Part shown: in pieces, positions 1 through 7,965 of the stretch | Layout: every line of letters starts with the position of its first letter | How positions within the stretch are numbered: position 1 is the stretch's first letter | Source: Variovorax sp. | GTDB taxonomy: Bacteria > Pseudomonadota > Gammaproteobacteria > Burkholderiales > Burkholderiaceae_C | Direction: 5' to 3' | NCBI GenBank assembly: GCA_025352265.1 | Contig: JANXTS010000080.1 | Span: forward strand, 1-50,382 | DNA length: 50,382 bases | Translations under genes and position numbers: made by a program | Notes under the pieces: generated by a model | Databases searched by the model: none | Told to the model about the DNA's origin: nothing | What the model saw: the letters and a program-made list of their open reading frames with translations, nothing else

Positions 1-93
1 CCTGCGACCTTGCGCGAGCTGCGCGACGCGGCGCTCGCCGACGAACATGGCCACAAGCTGCAGGCTGCGCTGATGCGGCATGCGCTGGGCTGA
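1..93 (+). CDS. 3' end of an unidentified gene
   Basis: The first frame is open from base 1 and reads 30 residues to a TGA at 91-93, ending in RHALG. Its codon use matches the genes that follow, and the next gene starts 11 bases later, so it is probably the upstream member of the same operon. The fragment is too short to place in a family. It is mostly charged and helical. Confidence 0.55.
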   Translation, partial: PATLRELRDAALADEHGHKLQAALMRHALG

Positions 94-104
94 AGAAACA
101 CTTT

Positions 105-1097
105 ATGACTGCTCCGATCGCCACCTTCGAGCTTCGCGTTGCCGAAGCACGCGGACTCAATCCGCTGATCCGGTTGCTGCGTTTGCGGCGCGACGACGGC
201 AGTGCCTTGCCCGGATTCGCTGCCGGTGCGCACATCCGCGTGCAGGTGTCGTTGCCCGACGGCAAGACCGACTGGCGCCACTACTCGCTCATCAACTTCG
301 CGATCGAACGCAACGCCACCGTGGCGCCGACTGAGTACGTCATCGCCGTGCGCAAGGAGGCCGAAGGCCGTGGCGGCTCTCGCTTCATGCACGAGCAGTT
401 GAAAGAAGGCGACATGCTCGCGATCGAGGCGCCGAAAAATGACTTTCCGCTGCACACCGGTCCGGGTGGTTCGGTTCTGGTGGCCGGCGGCATCGGCGTG
501 ACACCGCTCGCGACCATGGCCGCGCGCCGCCGCGCGGAGGGTGCCGAAGTTCGAATGCACTACGCCGGGCGCAGCCGCGACCTGATGGCCTTCCTGCCCG
601 AGCTGCAATCGCTGCTGGGTAACGATTTGCGTGTGCATGCCGATGCCGAGGCCGGCACGCCGCTCGACATCGAAGCCCTGTTGAACGATGTGCCAACCGG
701 CGATCGCCTCTACGTCTGCGGCCCCAAGGTCATGCTCGACGCAGTGCTTGCCCGTACGCAGGCTCGCGGCTGGGAACACGACCGCGTGCACTTCGAGCTC
801 TTCTCGGAAACCGCGGCGGAGGAGAGCGACCAGCCCTTCGAAGTGGAGCTCGCGCAGTCGGGCCAGCGCTTTACCGTGGCGGCCGACCAGACGCTGCTCG
901 ACTGCCTGATCGACAACGGCTGCGACCCGATGTTCGACTGCAAGCGCGGCGAGTGCGGCGTGTGCGTCGTGCAGGTGCTCGAAGGCGAAATCGACCACCG
1001 AGACTACGTGCTGACCGCCCGCGAAAAAGCGCAAGGCGATGTCATGCAGATGTGCATCTCGCGCGCCAAGGGTGCGCGGCTCGTGATCGACCTTTGA
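105..1097 (+). CDS. PDR/VanB-type oxygenase reductase (FMN, NADH, 2Fe-2S)
   Basis: A 330-residue electron-transfer protein that takes electrons from NADH through FMN to a plant-type 2Fe-2S cluster and on to a Rieske oxygenase. Visible parts are the flavin-binding HYS at residues 59-61, the nucleotide-binding GGIGVTP at 128-134 and a C-terminal ferredoxin domain with C279-X4-C284-X2-C287 and C317. This domain order (FMN, NAD, 2Fe-2S) and length are typical of phthalate dioxygenase reductase and VanB. It begins 11 bases after the preceding stop and is followed after 16 bases by the oxygenase alpha subunit, its likely partner. The family call is secure; the precise oxygenase partner is inferred from position. 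Confidence 0.93.
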   Translation: MTAPIATFELRVAEARGLNPLIRLLRLRRDDGSALPGFAAGAHIRVQVSLPDGKTDWRHYSLINFAIERNATVAPTEYVIAVRKEAEGRGGSRFMHEQLKEGDMLAIEAPKNDFPLHTGPGGSVLVAGGIGVTPLATMAARRRAEGAEVRMHYAGRSRDLMAFLPELQSLLGNDLRVHADAEAGTPLDIEALLNDVPTGDRLYVCGPKVMLDAVLARTQARGWEHDRVHFELFSETAAEESDQPFEVELAQSGQRFTVAADQTLLDCLIDNGCDPMFDCKRGECGVCVVQVLEGEIDHRDYVLTAREKAQGDVMQMCISRAKGARLVIDL

Positions 1098-1113
1098 AGG
1101 AGCGACGAAACTC

Positions 1114-2427
1114 ATGACTTCGTACCGCGACAACCCCGACGCCGTGCGCGCGCTGGTGCGCAACGACCAAGTGCATCGCGACCTCTACACCAGCAAGGAA
1201 CTGTTCGAGCTGGAGCAGGAGCACTTCTTCGCCAACACCTGGAACTACGCGGGACATGAAAGCCAGCTGCCCAAGTCGGGTGACTGGATCACCAACGAGA
1301 TCGCAGGACGCCCGCTGATCATCGTGCGCCATACCGACGGCAGCGTGCGCGCCATGATGAACCGTTGCGCCCACAAGGGCTCGCGGCTGGTGAGTGCGCC
1401 GTGCGGTAACACCGGCAAATTCTTCCGCTGTCCGTACCACGCCTGGACCTTCAAGACAGACGGCGCCTTGCTCGCCATCCCGCTGAAGACCGGTTATGAA
1501 AATACGGCCCTGCACGAGTGCGAATCGGCCAAGGGCCTCACCACGCTGAAGCATGTGCGCACCCACCGCGGCTTCATCTTCGTGAAGATCAACGATGCCG
1601 GGCCGGACTTCGACGAATACTTCGGCGACTCGCTGGGCTCCATCGACAACATGGCCGACCGCTCGCCCGAGGGCGAACTCGAAATCGCCGGTGGTTGCCT
1701 GCGCTTCATGCACCAGTGCAACTGGAAGATGTTCGTCGAGAACCTCAACGACACCATGCATCCGATGGTGGCGCACGAGTCGTCGGCCGGCACCGCCAAG
1801 CGGATGTGGGCCGACCAGCCCGCCGATGCGCCCAAGCCGATGGCCGTGGAGCAGTTCGTGCCCTTCATGTCCGACTACAAGTTCTTCGAGGACATGGGCA
1901 TCCGCACTTATGACAACGGCCACAGTTTCACCGGCGTGCACTTCAGCATCCATAGCAAGTACGCGGCGATCCCCGAGTACGACGACGCGATGAAGGCGCG
2001 CTACGGCGAAGAGAAGACCGCGCAGATCCTCGGAACGGCGCGGCACAACACCGTGTACTACCCGAACCTCACCATCAAGGGCGCGATCCAGTCGATCCGC
2101 GTGGTGAAGCCGATCGCGGCCGACAAGACGCTGGTGGAAAGCTGGACGTTTCGCCTTAAAGGCGCGCCGCCCGAGCTGCTGCAGCGCACGACGATGTACA
2201 ACCGCCTCATCAACTCGCCTTTTTCCGTCGTGGGACACGACGACTTGCAGGCGTATCGCGGTATGCAAGCCGGCCTGCATGCGAGCGGCAACGAATGGGT
2301 CAGCCTGCACCGCGATTACGACGCGTCGGAGTTGAAGGGCGGCGAGATCACGACGGGTGGCACCAGTGAATTACCGATGCGCAATCAATACCGCTCATGG
2401 GTGGAACGCATGACCGAGACTATGTAA
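1114..2427 (+). CDS. Rieske ring-hydroxylating dioxygenase, alpha subunit (copy 1)
   Basis: Catalytic large subunit of 437 residues. The Rieske centre ligands are C85, H87, C106 and H109. The mononuclear iron site is in the NDTMHPMVAH stretch, with D213 bridging and H216 and H221 as ligands. The family adds both atoms of O2 to an aromatic ring using electrons from a reductase, here probably the product of the gene just upstream. An AAGGAG-like ribosome site (GAAGGAGCG) lies before the ATG. The stop codon overlaps the ATG of the beta subunit by one base, so translation is likely coupled. With a CoA ligase, SCPx-type thiolase and DUF35 protein following, the substrate may be an aryl-acyl-CoA, as for IpfA; this is inference. 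A paralogue lies at 15040-16392. Confidence 0.92.
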   Translation: MTSYRDNPDAVRALVRNDQVHRDLYTSKELFELEQEHFFANTWNYAGHESQLPKSGDWITNEIAGRPLIIVRHTDGSVRAMMNRCAHKGSRLVSAPCGNTGKFFRCPYHAWTFKTDGALLAIPLKTGYENTALHECESAKGLTTLKHVRTHRGFIFVKINDAGPDFDEYFGDSLGSIDNMADRSPEGELEIAGGCLRFMHQCNWKMFVENLNDTMHPMVAHESSAGTAKRMWADQPADAPKPMAVEQFVPFMSDYKFFEDMGIRTYDNGHSFTGVHFSIHSKYAAIPEYDDAMKARYGEEKTAQILGTARHNTVYYPNLTIKGAIQSIRVVKPIAADKTLVESWTFRLKGAPPELLQRTTMYNRLINSPFSVVGHDDLQAYRGMQAGLHASGNEWVSLHRDYDASELKGGEITTGGTSELPMRNQYRSWVERMTETM

Positions 2428-2915
2428 TGACCGCCAACCAGATCACTCGCCAGGACCTGATCGACTTCGTCGTGAACGAAGCGCATCTGCTCGACACGCG
2501 TCGCTATGAAGAGTGGAATGCGCTCTTCACCGACGACGCCTTCTACTGGGTGCCGCTGGTGCCCGATCAGGAAGACGGCATCAATCACACCTCGCACATG
2601 TACGAGGACAAGCTGCTGCGCGACCTGCGCATCGAGCGCCTGAAGAGCCCGCGCGCGTTCTCGCAGCAGCCGCGCAGCCGTTGCCATCACCTGCTGCAGG
2701 TGTCGGTGGTCGAGCAGTTCGACGCAGATGCCAGCCGCTTCGTGGTGCGCACCGGTTTCCACTACACCGAGTCGCAGGGCGACGAGCTTCAGTTCTACGT
2801 CGGCACCTTCTTCCATCACCTGACCGTGCACGACGGCGCATTGCGCATCACGCACAAGCGCGTCAACCTGCTCAACTGCGACGCGGCATTGCCGGCGGTG
2901 CAGCTCTTCATATGA
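2427..2915 (+). CDS. Ring-hydroxylating dioxygenase, beta subunit
   Basis: Small subunit of 162 residues with the cone-shaped NTF2/SnoaL-like fold of the dioxygenase beta family. It helps hold the alpha3-beta3 hexamer together and carries no metal. Recognisable features are the N-terminal helix ending in DTRRYEEWNALFTDD, then FYWVPLVPD, and the C-terminal ALRITHKRVNLLNCD. The ATG at 2427 overlaps the last base of the alpha-subunit stop. An in-frame upstream start at 2397 would lie inside the alpha gene and add ten residues without homology, so it is not used. It is the only beta subunit in the 0-23 kb cluster, although two alpha subunits are present. Confidence 0.9.
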   Translation: MTANQITRQDLIDFVVNEAHLLDTRRYEEWNALFTDDAFYWVPLVPDQEDGINHTSHMYEDKLLRDLRIERLKSPRAFSQQPRSRCHHLLQVSVVEQFDADASRFVVRTGFHYTESQGDELQFYVGTFFHHLTVHDGALRITHKRVNLLNCDAALPAVQLFI

Positions 2916-2936
2916 GCACGGCATGACGAGCGAGCT

Positions 2937-4559
2937 ATGACGCGCACGGTTCACGATGTCTTTTCGGCGACGGCGGCACGCACGCCCGGTGCGGAGTTCC
3001 TGTTTACAGAGTCGGTTACAGCCGCGGCCTATGGCATCGCGGCGGGAGCGATCCGCTGGAGCGACGCCGCCGCTGAAGTCGCGCGCCTGCGTACGGCCTA
3101 TGCCGCAGCCGGCTACGGCCACGGTCATCGCATCGGCTTGCTGCTGGAGAACCGACCCGCCTTCCTGTTCCATTGGTTCGCGCTCAATGCCTTGGGTGCG
3201 AGCGTGGTGCCCATCAACGCCGACATGCGATCGGCCGAGCTGAGCTACCTGATCGGCCACAGCGAGATCGGCCTGGTCGTGACGCTGCCCGAGCGTGCCG
3301 CCGACCTGTGCGCCGCCGCCGCATCGACGGGCGTCGCCTTCGAAACGATGGGTCCGGACGACGCGGTGCCGGCCGCCAAGACCGCCGCACCGCGCGCCGC
3401 CGAACCGATCGGCGCCGACACCGAATGCGCGCTGCTCTACACCTCGGGCACCACTGGACGCCCAAAGGGCTGCATCCTCGGCAACAGCTACTTCGTCAAC
3501 GCGGGCGAGTGGTACGCCGCGCTCGACGGCGTTTGCAGCGTGCGCCGTGACACCGAACGGGTGATGACGCCGCTGCCTCTCACCCACATGAACGCGATGG
3601 CCTGCTCCACGATGGTGGTGCTGGTCGCCGGCGGCTGCCTGGTGCAGCTCGATCGCTTCCATCCCAGGAGCTGGCTGCAAAGCGCACGCGAAAGCGGCGC
3701 GACCATCGTCCATTACCTCGGCGTGATGCCCGCCATGCTGCTGTCGGCCCCGCCATCACCCGCCGACCACGACCACGCGATTCGCTGGGGCTTCGGCGCC
3801 GGCGTCGATCGCAAGAACCACCTGCCCTTCGAGCAACGCTTCGGCTTCCCGCTGGTCGAGGCCTGGGCCATGACAGAGACCGGCGTCGCCGCCTGCATCA
3901 TGGCCAACCACGAGCCACGCCTCGTCGGCGAAAGCTGCTTCGGTCGCCAAGAGTCGTTCGTCGATATCAAGCTCATGGACGACCAAGGCAACGACGCCGC
4001 AGTCGGCGCGCCCGGCGAACTGCTGGTGCGCTCAGCCGGCACCGATCCACGCCGCGCTTTTTTCTCCGGCTACCTCAAAGACGAGAAAGCCACCAACGAA
4101 GCCTGGGCCGACGGCTGGTTCCACACCGGTGACCTGGTCCGCCGCGACGCCGAAGGCAACTTCTTCTTCGTAGACCGCAAGAAGAACGTGATCCGTCGAA
4201 GCGGCGAGAACATTTCCGCCGTGGAAGTAGAGAGCGTGCTCAACCAGCACCCGGCCGTCAAAGCCTCCGCCGTCGCAGCAACCCCCGATGCCGTACGCGG
4301 TGATGAGGTGCTGGCCTGCATCGTGCTGCGCGATGCCGCCGACGAAACCGCCAAACAACAGATCGCCGCCAGCATCGTCGATCACGCTCTGGCCCAACTC
4401 GCGTACTACAAGGCACCGGGCTACATCGCCTTCATCGACGCGTTGCCACTCACGCCGTCGCAAAAAATTCAACGCGGAGAACTGCGTGCTTTGGCGCTGA
4501 CTTTGCCGTCGCAAGCGAACTGCATCGATACGCGGTCGATGAAGAAGCGGCAGGGTTGA
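2937..4559 (+). CDS. AMP-forming acyl/aryl-CoA ligase (copy 1)
   Basis: A 540-residue adenylate-forming enzyme that activates a carboxylic acid to its acyl-AMP and then its CoA thioester. It shows the P-loop motif YTSGTTGRPKG, the acyl-specificity region ending in EAWAMTETG, the hinge block WFHTGDLVRRD followed by FVDRKKNVIRRSGENI, and the C-terminal catalytic Lys in TPSQKIQRGEL. It starts 21 bases after the beta subunit and belongs to the same operon. Position between dioxygenase and thiolase genes resembles the role of IpfF, where an arylpropionic acid is made into a CoA ester before ring attack. Substrate cannot be read from the sequence. It is only moderately related to the second ligase at 21167-22822. 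Confidence 0.92.
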   Translation: MTRTVHDVFSATAARTPGAEFLFTESVTAAAYGIAAGAIRWSDAAAEVARLRTAYAAAGYGHGHRIGLLLENRPAFLFHWFALNALGASVVPINADMRSAELSYLIGHSEIGLVVTLPERAADLCAAAASTGVAFETMGPDDAVPAAKTAAPRAAEPIGADTECALLYTSGTTGRPKGCILGNSYFVNAGEWYAALDGVCSVRRDTERVMTPLPLTHMNAMACSTMVVLVAGGCLVQLDRFHPRSWLQSARESGATIVHYLGVMPAMLLSAPPSPADHDHAIRWGFGAGVDRKNHLPFEQRFGFPLVEAWAMTETGVAACIMANHEPRLVGESCFGRQESFVDIKLMDDQGNDAAVGAPGELLVRSAGTDPRRAFFSGYLKDEKATNEAWADGWFHTGDLVRRDAEGNFFFVDRKKNVIRRSGENISAVEVESVLNQHPAVKASAVAATPDAVRGDEVLACIVLRDAADETAKQQIAASIVDHALAQLAYYKAPGYIAFIDALPLTPSQKIQRGELRALALTLPSQANCIDTRSMKKRQG

Positions 4560-4612
4560 ATGAACATGCTCTTTTGTACTCGCTGCGTCGTTGTGTTGGG
4601 CCGGCATCGCAC

Positions 4613-4646
4613 GGCACGAGCCAACCGAACTTGCACCCGAGCCCGG
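4613..4646 (+). repeat. Leader element, copy A (shared with 14992-15022)
   Basis: A 34-base stretch containing GGCACGAGCCAAC and TGCACCCGAGCCCGG. The same two blocks, separated by three fewer bases, occur at 14992-15022. Both copies lie directly upstream of a start codon, here about 10 bases before the ATG at 4657. The repeat is direct and both copies are intergenic, so it is either a duplicated 5' leader or a small intergenic repeat family. Confidence 0.7.
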
Positions 4647-4656
4647 ACCCACTGAA

Positions 4657-5856
4657 ATGGCAACTACAAAACGCCGCCAGTCCTACGAAGGCGTAGCCGT
4701 GGCCGTCCCTGTCACGGTCCCTTACGAGCGCTATTCCACCCGTACCGCCCACTGGTTCCTGGGGCGCGCGGTCGATGCATTGGTGCAGTCCAGCGGCATC
4801 GCCAAAGAAGAAATCGACGGCTTCTGCGTCAGCAGCTTTTCGTTGGCGCCGGACACTGCCGTCGGCCTCACCCAGCACCTCGGCCTCTCTCCACGTTGGC
4901 TCGACCACGTGCCCACAGGCGGTGCATCCGGTGTCATGTGCCTGCGCCGCGCCGCCCGTGCCGTGCAGTCGGGTGATGCCGACATCGTGGCCTGCGTGGC
5001 CGGCGACACCAACCATGTCGATTCGTTCCGCCAGACCCTCGGCGCCTTCAGCAACTTTGCGCGCGACGCGACCTACCCCTATGGCGCGGGCGGCCCCAAC
5101 TCTGTTTTCGCCTTCATCACCGCCAACTACATGCGGACCTTCGGCGCCACGCGCGAAGACTTCGGACGCATCGCCGTCGACCAGCGAACCAACGCGCTCA
5201 AGAATCCGCATGCGATGTTCAAGAAGCCGCTCACGCTTGAGGCTTATATGGCGGCGCGGCCGATCTCCGACCCGATCCATCTGTTCGACTGCGTCATGCC
5301 GTGTGCCGGTGGCGAGGCGTTCCTGGTGATGAGCGAAGAACGCGCACGCGACCTCGGCCTGCCTCATGCGCTGGTGCACGGTGCCATCGAGCGTCACAAC
5401 GCCTATGCCGACGATCCGATCATGGTGCGCGGCGGTTGGCGCATGGACCGTGACGATCTCTATGCACAGGCCGCGGTGCAGCCATCGGACATCGACTTCG
5501 TGCAGACCTACGACGACTACCCGGTGATCGTGATGATGCAGTTCGAGGACCTCGGCTTTTGCGAAAAAGGTGATGGACCTGCCTTCACGCGCGCGAACAC
5601 GATGACGCACGACGGCAGCTTTCCCAACAACACCAGCGGTGGTCAGTTGTCGGCCGGCCAGGCCGGTGCGGCCGGTGGGTTTCTGGGCATGACCGAAGCG
5701 ATCCGCCAGCTCACCGGCGCTGCGGGCGAGCGTGGTGTGCCCGATGCCCAGCTCGGTCTCGTGGCCGGCTTCGGCATGGTTACTTACGACCGCTGCCTGT
5801 GCACCGGTGCCGTGATCCTCGGCCGCGGTGTCGGCCGCGGGCAGGGTCGAGCATGA
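4657..5856 (+). CDS. SCPx/lipid-transfer-type thiolase homologue, possibly a retro-aldolase
   Basis: A 399-residue thiolase-fold protein of the SCP2/SCPx and Ltp2 branch. At the place of the usual nucleophilic Cys the sequence reads PTGGASGVMCL, so the Cys-Ser/Thr-Gly pattern of true thiolases is missing. Tyr residues remain in QTYDDYPV and MVTYDRCLC, and the C-terminal NTSGGQLSAGQAGAAGG loop is conserved. Ltp2, a related steroid side-chain enzyme, also lacks the Cys and works as an aldolase with a DUF35 partner, and a DUF35 domain is encoded next, overlapping by 4 bases. IpfD has the same position in the ibuprofen cluster. The ATG at 4657 is chosen over an in-frame ATG at 4591 because homology begins near YEGVAVAVP. 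Side-chain cleavage is inference. Confidence 0.85.
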   Translation: MATTKRRQSYEGVAVAVPVTVPYERYSTRTAHWFLGRAVDALVQSSGIAKEEIDGFCVSSFSLAPDTAVGLTQHLGLSPRWLDHVPTGGASGVMCLRRAARAVQSGDADIVACVAGDTNHVDSFRQTLGAFSNFARDATYPYGAGGPNSVFAFITANYMRTFGATREDFGRIAVDQRTNALKNPHAMFKKPLTLEAYMAARPISDPIHLFDCVMPCAGGEAFLVMSEERARDLGLPHALVHGAIERHNAYADDPIMVRGGWRMDRDDLYAQAAVQPSDIDFVQTYDDYPVIVMMQFEDLGFCEKGDGPAFTRANTMTHDGSFPNNTSGGQLSAGQAGAAGGFLGMTEAIRQLTGAAGERGVPDAQLGLVAGFGMVTYDRCLCTGAVILGRGVGRGQGRA

Positions 5857-7121
5857 CGATGCCCTTCATCCATCCGCCGCGCAAGAACCCGGTGCTGCGC
5901 ACGCGGCAGATGAACCTGCCGCCGTGGGCGCGCGGCCGCGTCGCGCTCGGCATCACGGCCGCTGCCGCAGAGGGCCGGTTCGAACTGCAGGTCTGCGACG
6001 ACTGCGGCACGGTGCAATACCCTCCGCGCGAGGTCTGCCACAAGTGCCTGTCGGTCAGCCTGCGCTGGCGCGAACAAAGCGGGGAGGGCGCGCTGCTCGC
6101 CACCACCACGCTGCATCACAGCAACGACCTGTACTTTCGCGAGCGCCTGCCCTGGCGGCTGGGCCTGGTGCATCTCGATGCCGGCCCGACGCTCATGGTG
6201 CACCTGCACGGTGAAGTCGCAGAGGTTGACAAGGCACCGCCGCGCGTGCGCGTGCGCGTGGGCGCCCGGCTCGACCGCGCGGGGCAGGCCGTGCTCATTG
6301 GTTTTCCGAACGAAGGAAGTGCTCATATGGCCGACGACAAGATGCTGAGGGAAATGACCAGCGACCCCAAATTTCGCAAAGTGCTGGTGACCGACGGCAA
6401 GACCGAAGTGGGGCAAGCGTTGGTGCGCGCGCTGGTCAGGGCCGGTGCCGACATCGTTTGGGTGGGCCATGCCGAATCCTGGAAGAAACTGGGCGGGCTC
6501 GATGACATCTCGGCGCTGCCGCAAGTGACGCTGGTGCCGCTCGACCTGACCAACGGCCGGGCGGTGACCGAGCTGGCCGCAGAGATCGGCGGCAAGGTCG
6601 ACATCGTGATCAACAACGCCGAGGTGCATCGCAACTTCGGCATCGGCGCGCGCCGCGGGACCGATGCGGCCAAGGCCGAGATGGACATCAACTACTTTGG
6701 CCTGTTGCGGCTGGCGCAGGAGTTTGGCCCGGCGCTCAAGGGCCGCGCGGCCGATGGGCAGACCGGTGCGACCGCGTGGGTCAACCTGCTGTCGGTCTAT
6801 GCACTCAGCAACTTTCCGCCGCACGGTACCTTCAGCGCGTCGAAGGCGGCTGCCTTGTCGCTGTCGCAATGCCTGCGCGCCGAGATGCGCCCGTCCGGCA
6901 TACGCGTGATCAATGTATTCCCCGGTCCGATCGACGACGACTGGAACCAGCAGATGCCAGCACCCAAGCTGGCCCCCGACACGCTGGCCAACGCCATCGT
7001 GAAAGCGTTGCGCGACGGCGTCGAAGACATCTATCCGGGCGACGTGGCGCAAGAGTGGCTCGAACGCTGGCGCGACAACCCCAAGATCCTCGAGCGCGAG
7101 CTGGCCGCGGGCGGCAGCTGA
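5853..7121 (+). CDS. DUF35 zinc-ribbon/OB-fold protein fused to a degenerate SDR domain
   Basis: A 422-residue two-domain protein. Residues 1 to about 150 form a DUF35 unit: an N-terminal helix (NLPPWARGRVAL), a zinc ribbon (CDDCG then CHKC) and an OB-fold. From about residue 165 follows an SDR domain with INNAE in place of NNAG and a Ser in LLSVYAL. The glycine-rich loop reads TDGKTEVG instead of TGxxxGxG, and the active-site YxxxK is FSASK, so the catalytic Tyr is Phe. The start ATG overlaps the thiolase stop by 4 bases; an earlier in-frame start would sit inside that gene. DUF35 proteins are partners of SCPx-type thiolases and aldolases, so a complex with the upstream product is likely. 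The SDR part may be structural. Confidence 0.85.
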   Translation: MTMPFIHPPRKNPVLRTRQMNLPPWARGRVALGITAAAAEGRFELQVCDDCGTVQYPPREVCHKCLSVSLRWREQSGEGALLATTTLHHSNDLYFRERLPWRLGLVHLDAGPTLMVHLHGEVAEVDKAPPRVRVRVGARLDRAGQAVLIGFPNEGSAHMADDKMLREMTSDPKFRKVLVTDGKTEVGQALVRALVRAGADIVWVGHAESWKKLGGLDDISALPQVTLVPLDLTNGRAVTELAAEIGGKVDIVINNAEVHRNFGIGARRGTDAAKAEMDINYFGLLRLAQEFGPALKGRAADGQTGATAWVNLLSVYALSNFPPHGTFSASKAAALSLSQCLRAEMRPSGIRVINVFPGPIDDDWNQQMPAPKLAPDTLANAIVKALRDGVEDIYPGDVAQEWLERWRDNPKILERELAAGGS

Positions 7122-7140
7122 AAGCAGGAACAGAGACAAC

Positions 7141-7965
7141 ATGACAAGCACGACCGAACTGATGTCCGCTGCCCAAATCCTCGGCAGCCTCGTGACGGCG
7201 ATGAGCACCGGCCGAATCCGCATAATCGATCTCACGCAGACGCTCACGCCCGAGTTCCCGCAGATCGCACTGCCGCCCGAGATGGGCCAGTGCTGGCCCT
7301 TTCGCATCGAGGAGGTCTCCAAGTACGACGAGCGCGGCCCGGCCTGGTATTGGAATAACTTCTCCTGCGGCGAGCACACCGGCACGCACTTCGATGCACC
7401 GATTCACTGGATCTCGGGCCGCGACCTGCCCAACAATTCGGTCGACACGATCCCGGTGCAGAACTTCGTGGCTCCTGCCTGCGTGATCGACTGCTCGACC
7501 GACGTGCAGGGAAACGACGACTACTTGCTGAGCGTGGCAGACATCGAGCGCTATGAAGCCGCACATGGCCGCATTCCAAAAGGGGCCTGGGTGCTGATGC
7601 GCACCGACTGGTCCAAGCGCGCCGACCCCGAGGCGTATCAGAACTTCGACGAGACCGGCCAGCACACACCCGGCCCGAGCACCGAGGCCGTGCGCTTTTT
7701 GGTCGAGCAGCGCGATGTGCTGGGCTTCGGCTCGGAAGCCATAGGCACCGATGCCGGACAGGGCTACCACCTGCGTCCGCCGTACCCGTGCCACTACTAC
7801 ATGCACGGAGCGGGGCGCTACGGTCTGCAGTGCCTGTGCAACCTCGACCTGTTGCCGCCATCGGGAGCGGTGCTGATCTGTCCGCCGCTGAAGATCGAGA
7901 AGGGCAGCGGCAGTCCGTTGCGCGTGCTGGCACTCGTCGGCGCCGATGTCGGAGTTGGGTCGTGA
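7141..7965 (+). CDS. Cyclase-family metal-dependent hydrolase
   Basis: A 274-residue member of the cyclase/kynurenine formamidase-like family (Pfam Cyclase). The metal-binding signature HTGTHFDAPIHW matches HxGTHxDxPxH, and a later GSEAIGTDAGQ stretch matches the family's second conserved block. Characterised members hydrolyse formamides, isatin or similar cyclic and amide bonds with Mn or Zn. It starts 19 bases after the DUF35-SDR gene and overlaps the following SDR by 4 bases, so it belongs to the same operon and may act on a ring-derived intermediate. The exact substrate cannot be stated. Confidence 0.88.
   Translation: MTSTTELMSAAQILGSLVTAMSTGRIRIIDLTQTLTPEFPQIALPPEMGQCWPFRIEEVSKYDERGPAWYWNNFSCGEHTGTHFDAPIHWISGRDLPNNSVDTIPVQNFVAPACVIDCSTDVQGNDDYLLSVADIERYEAAHGRIPKGAWVLMRTDWSKRADPEAYQNFDETGQHTPGPSTEAVRFLVEQRDVLGFGSEAIGTDAGQGYHLRPPYPCHYYMHGAGRYGLQCLCNLDLLPPSGAVLICPPLKIEKGSGSPLRVLALVGADVGVGS

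Noticed and set aside
1042..2310. Long minus-strand open frame opposite dioxygenase alpha copy 1
   Set aside because: It is the antisense of a well-supported gene, is rich in His, Val, Arg and Gly as expected from GC-rich shadows, and has no domain pattern. The same applies to long antisense frames at 2385-3713, 4450-5610, 11063-12733 and 18638-20314.
4591..4656. Earlier ATG for the thiolase homologue
   Set aside because: It would translate the shared leader element and adds residues without homology; the same leader precedes alpha copy 2 outside its coding region.
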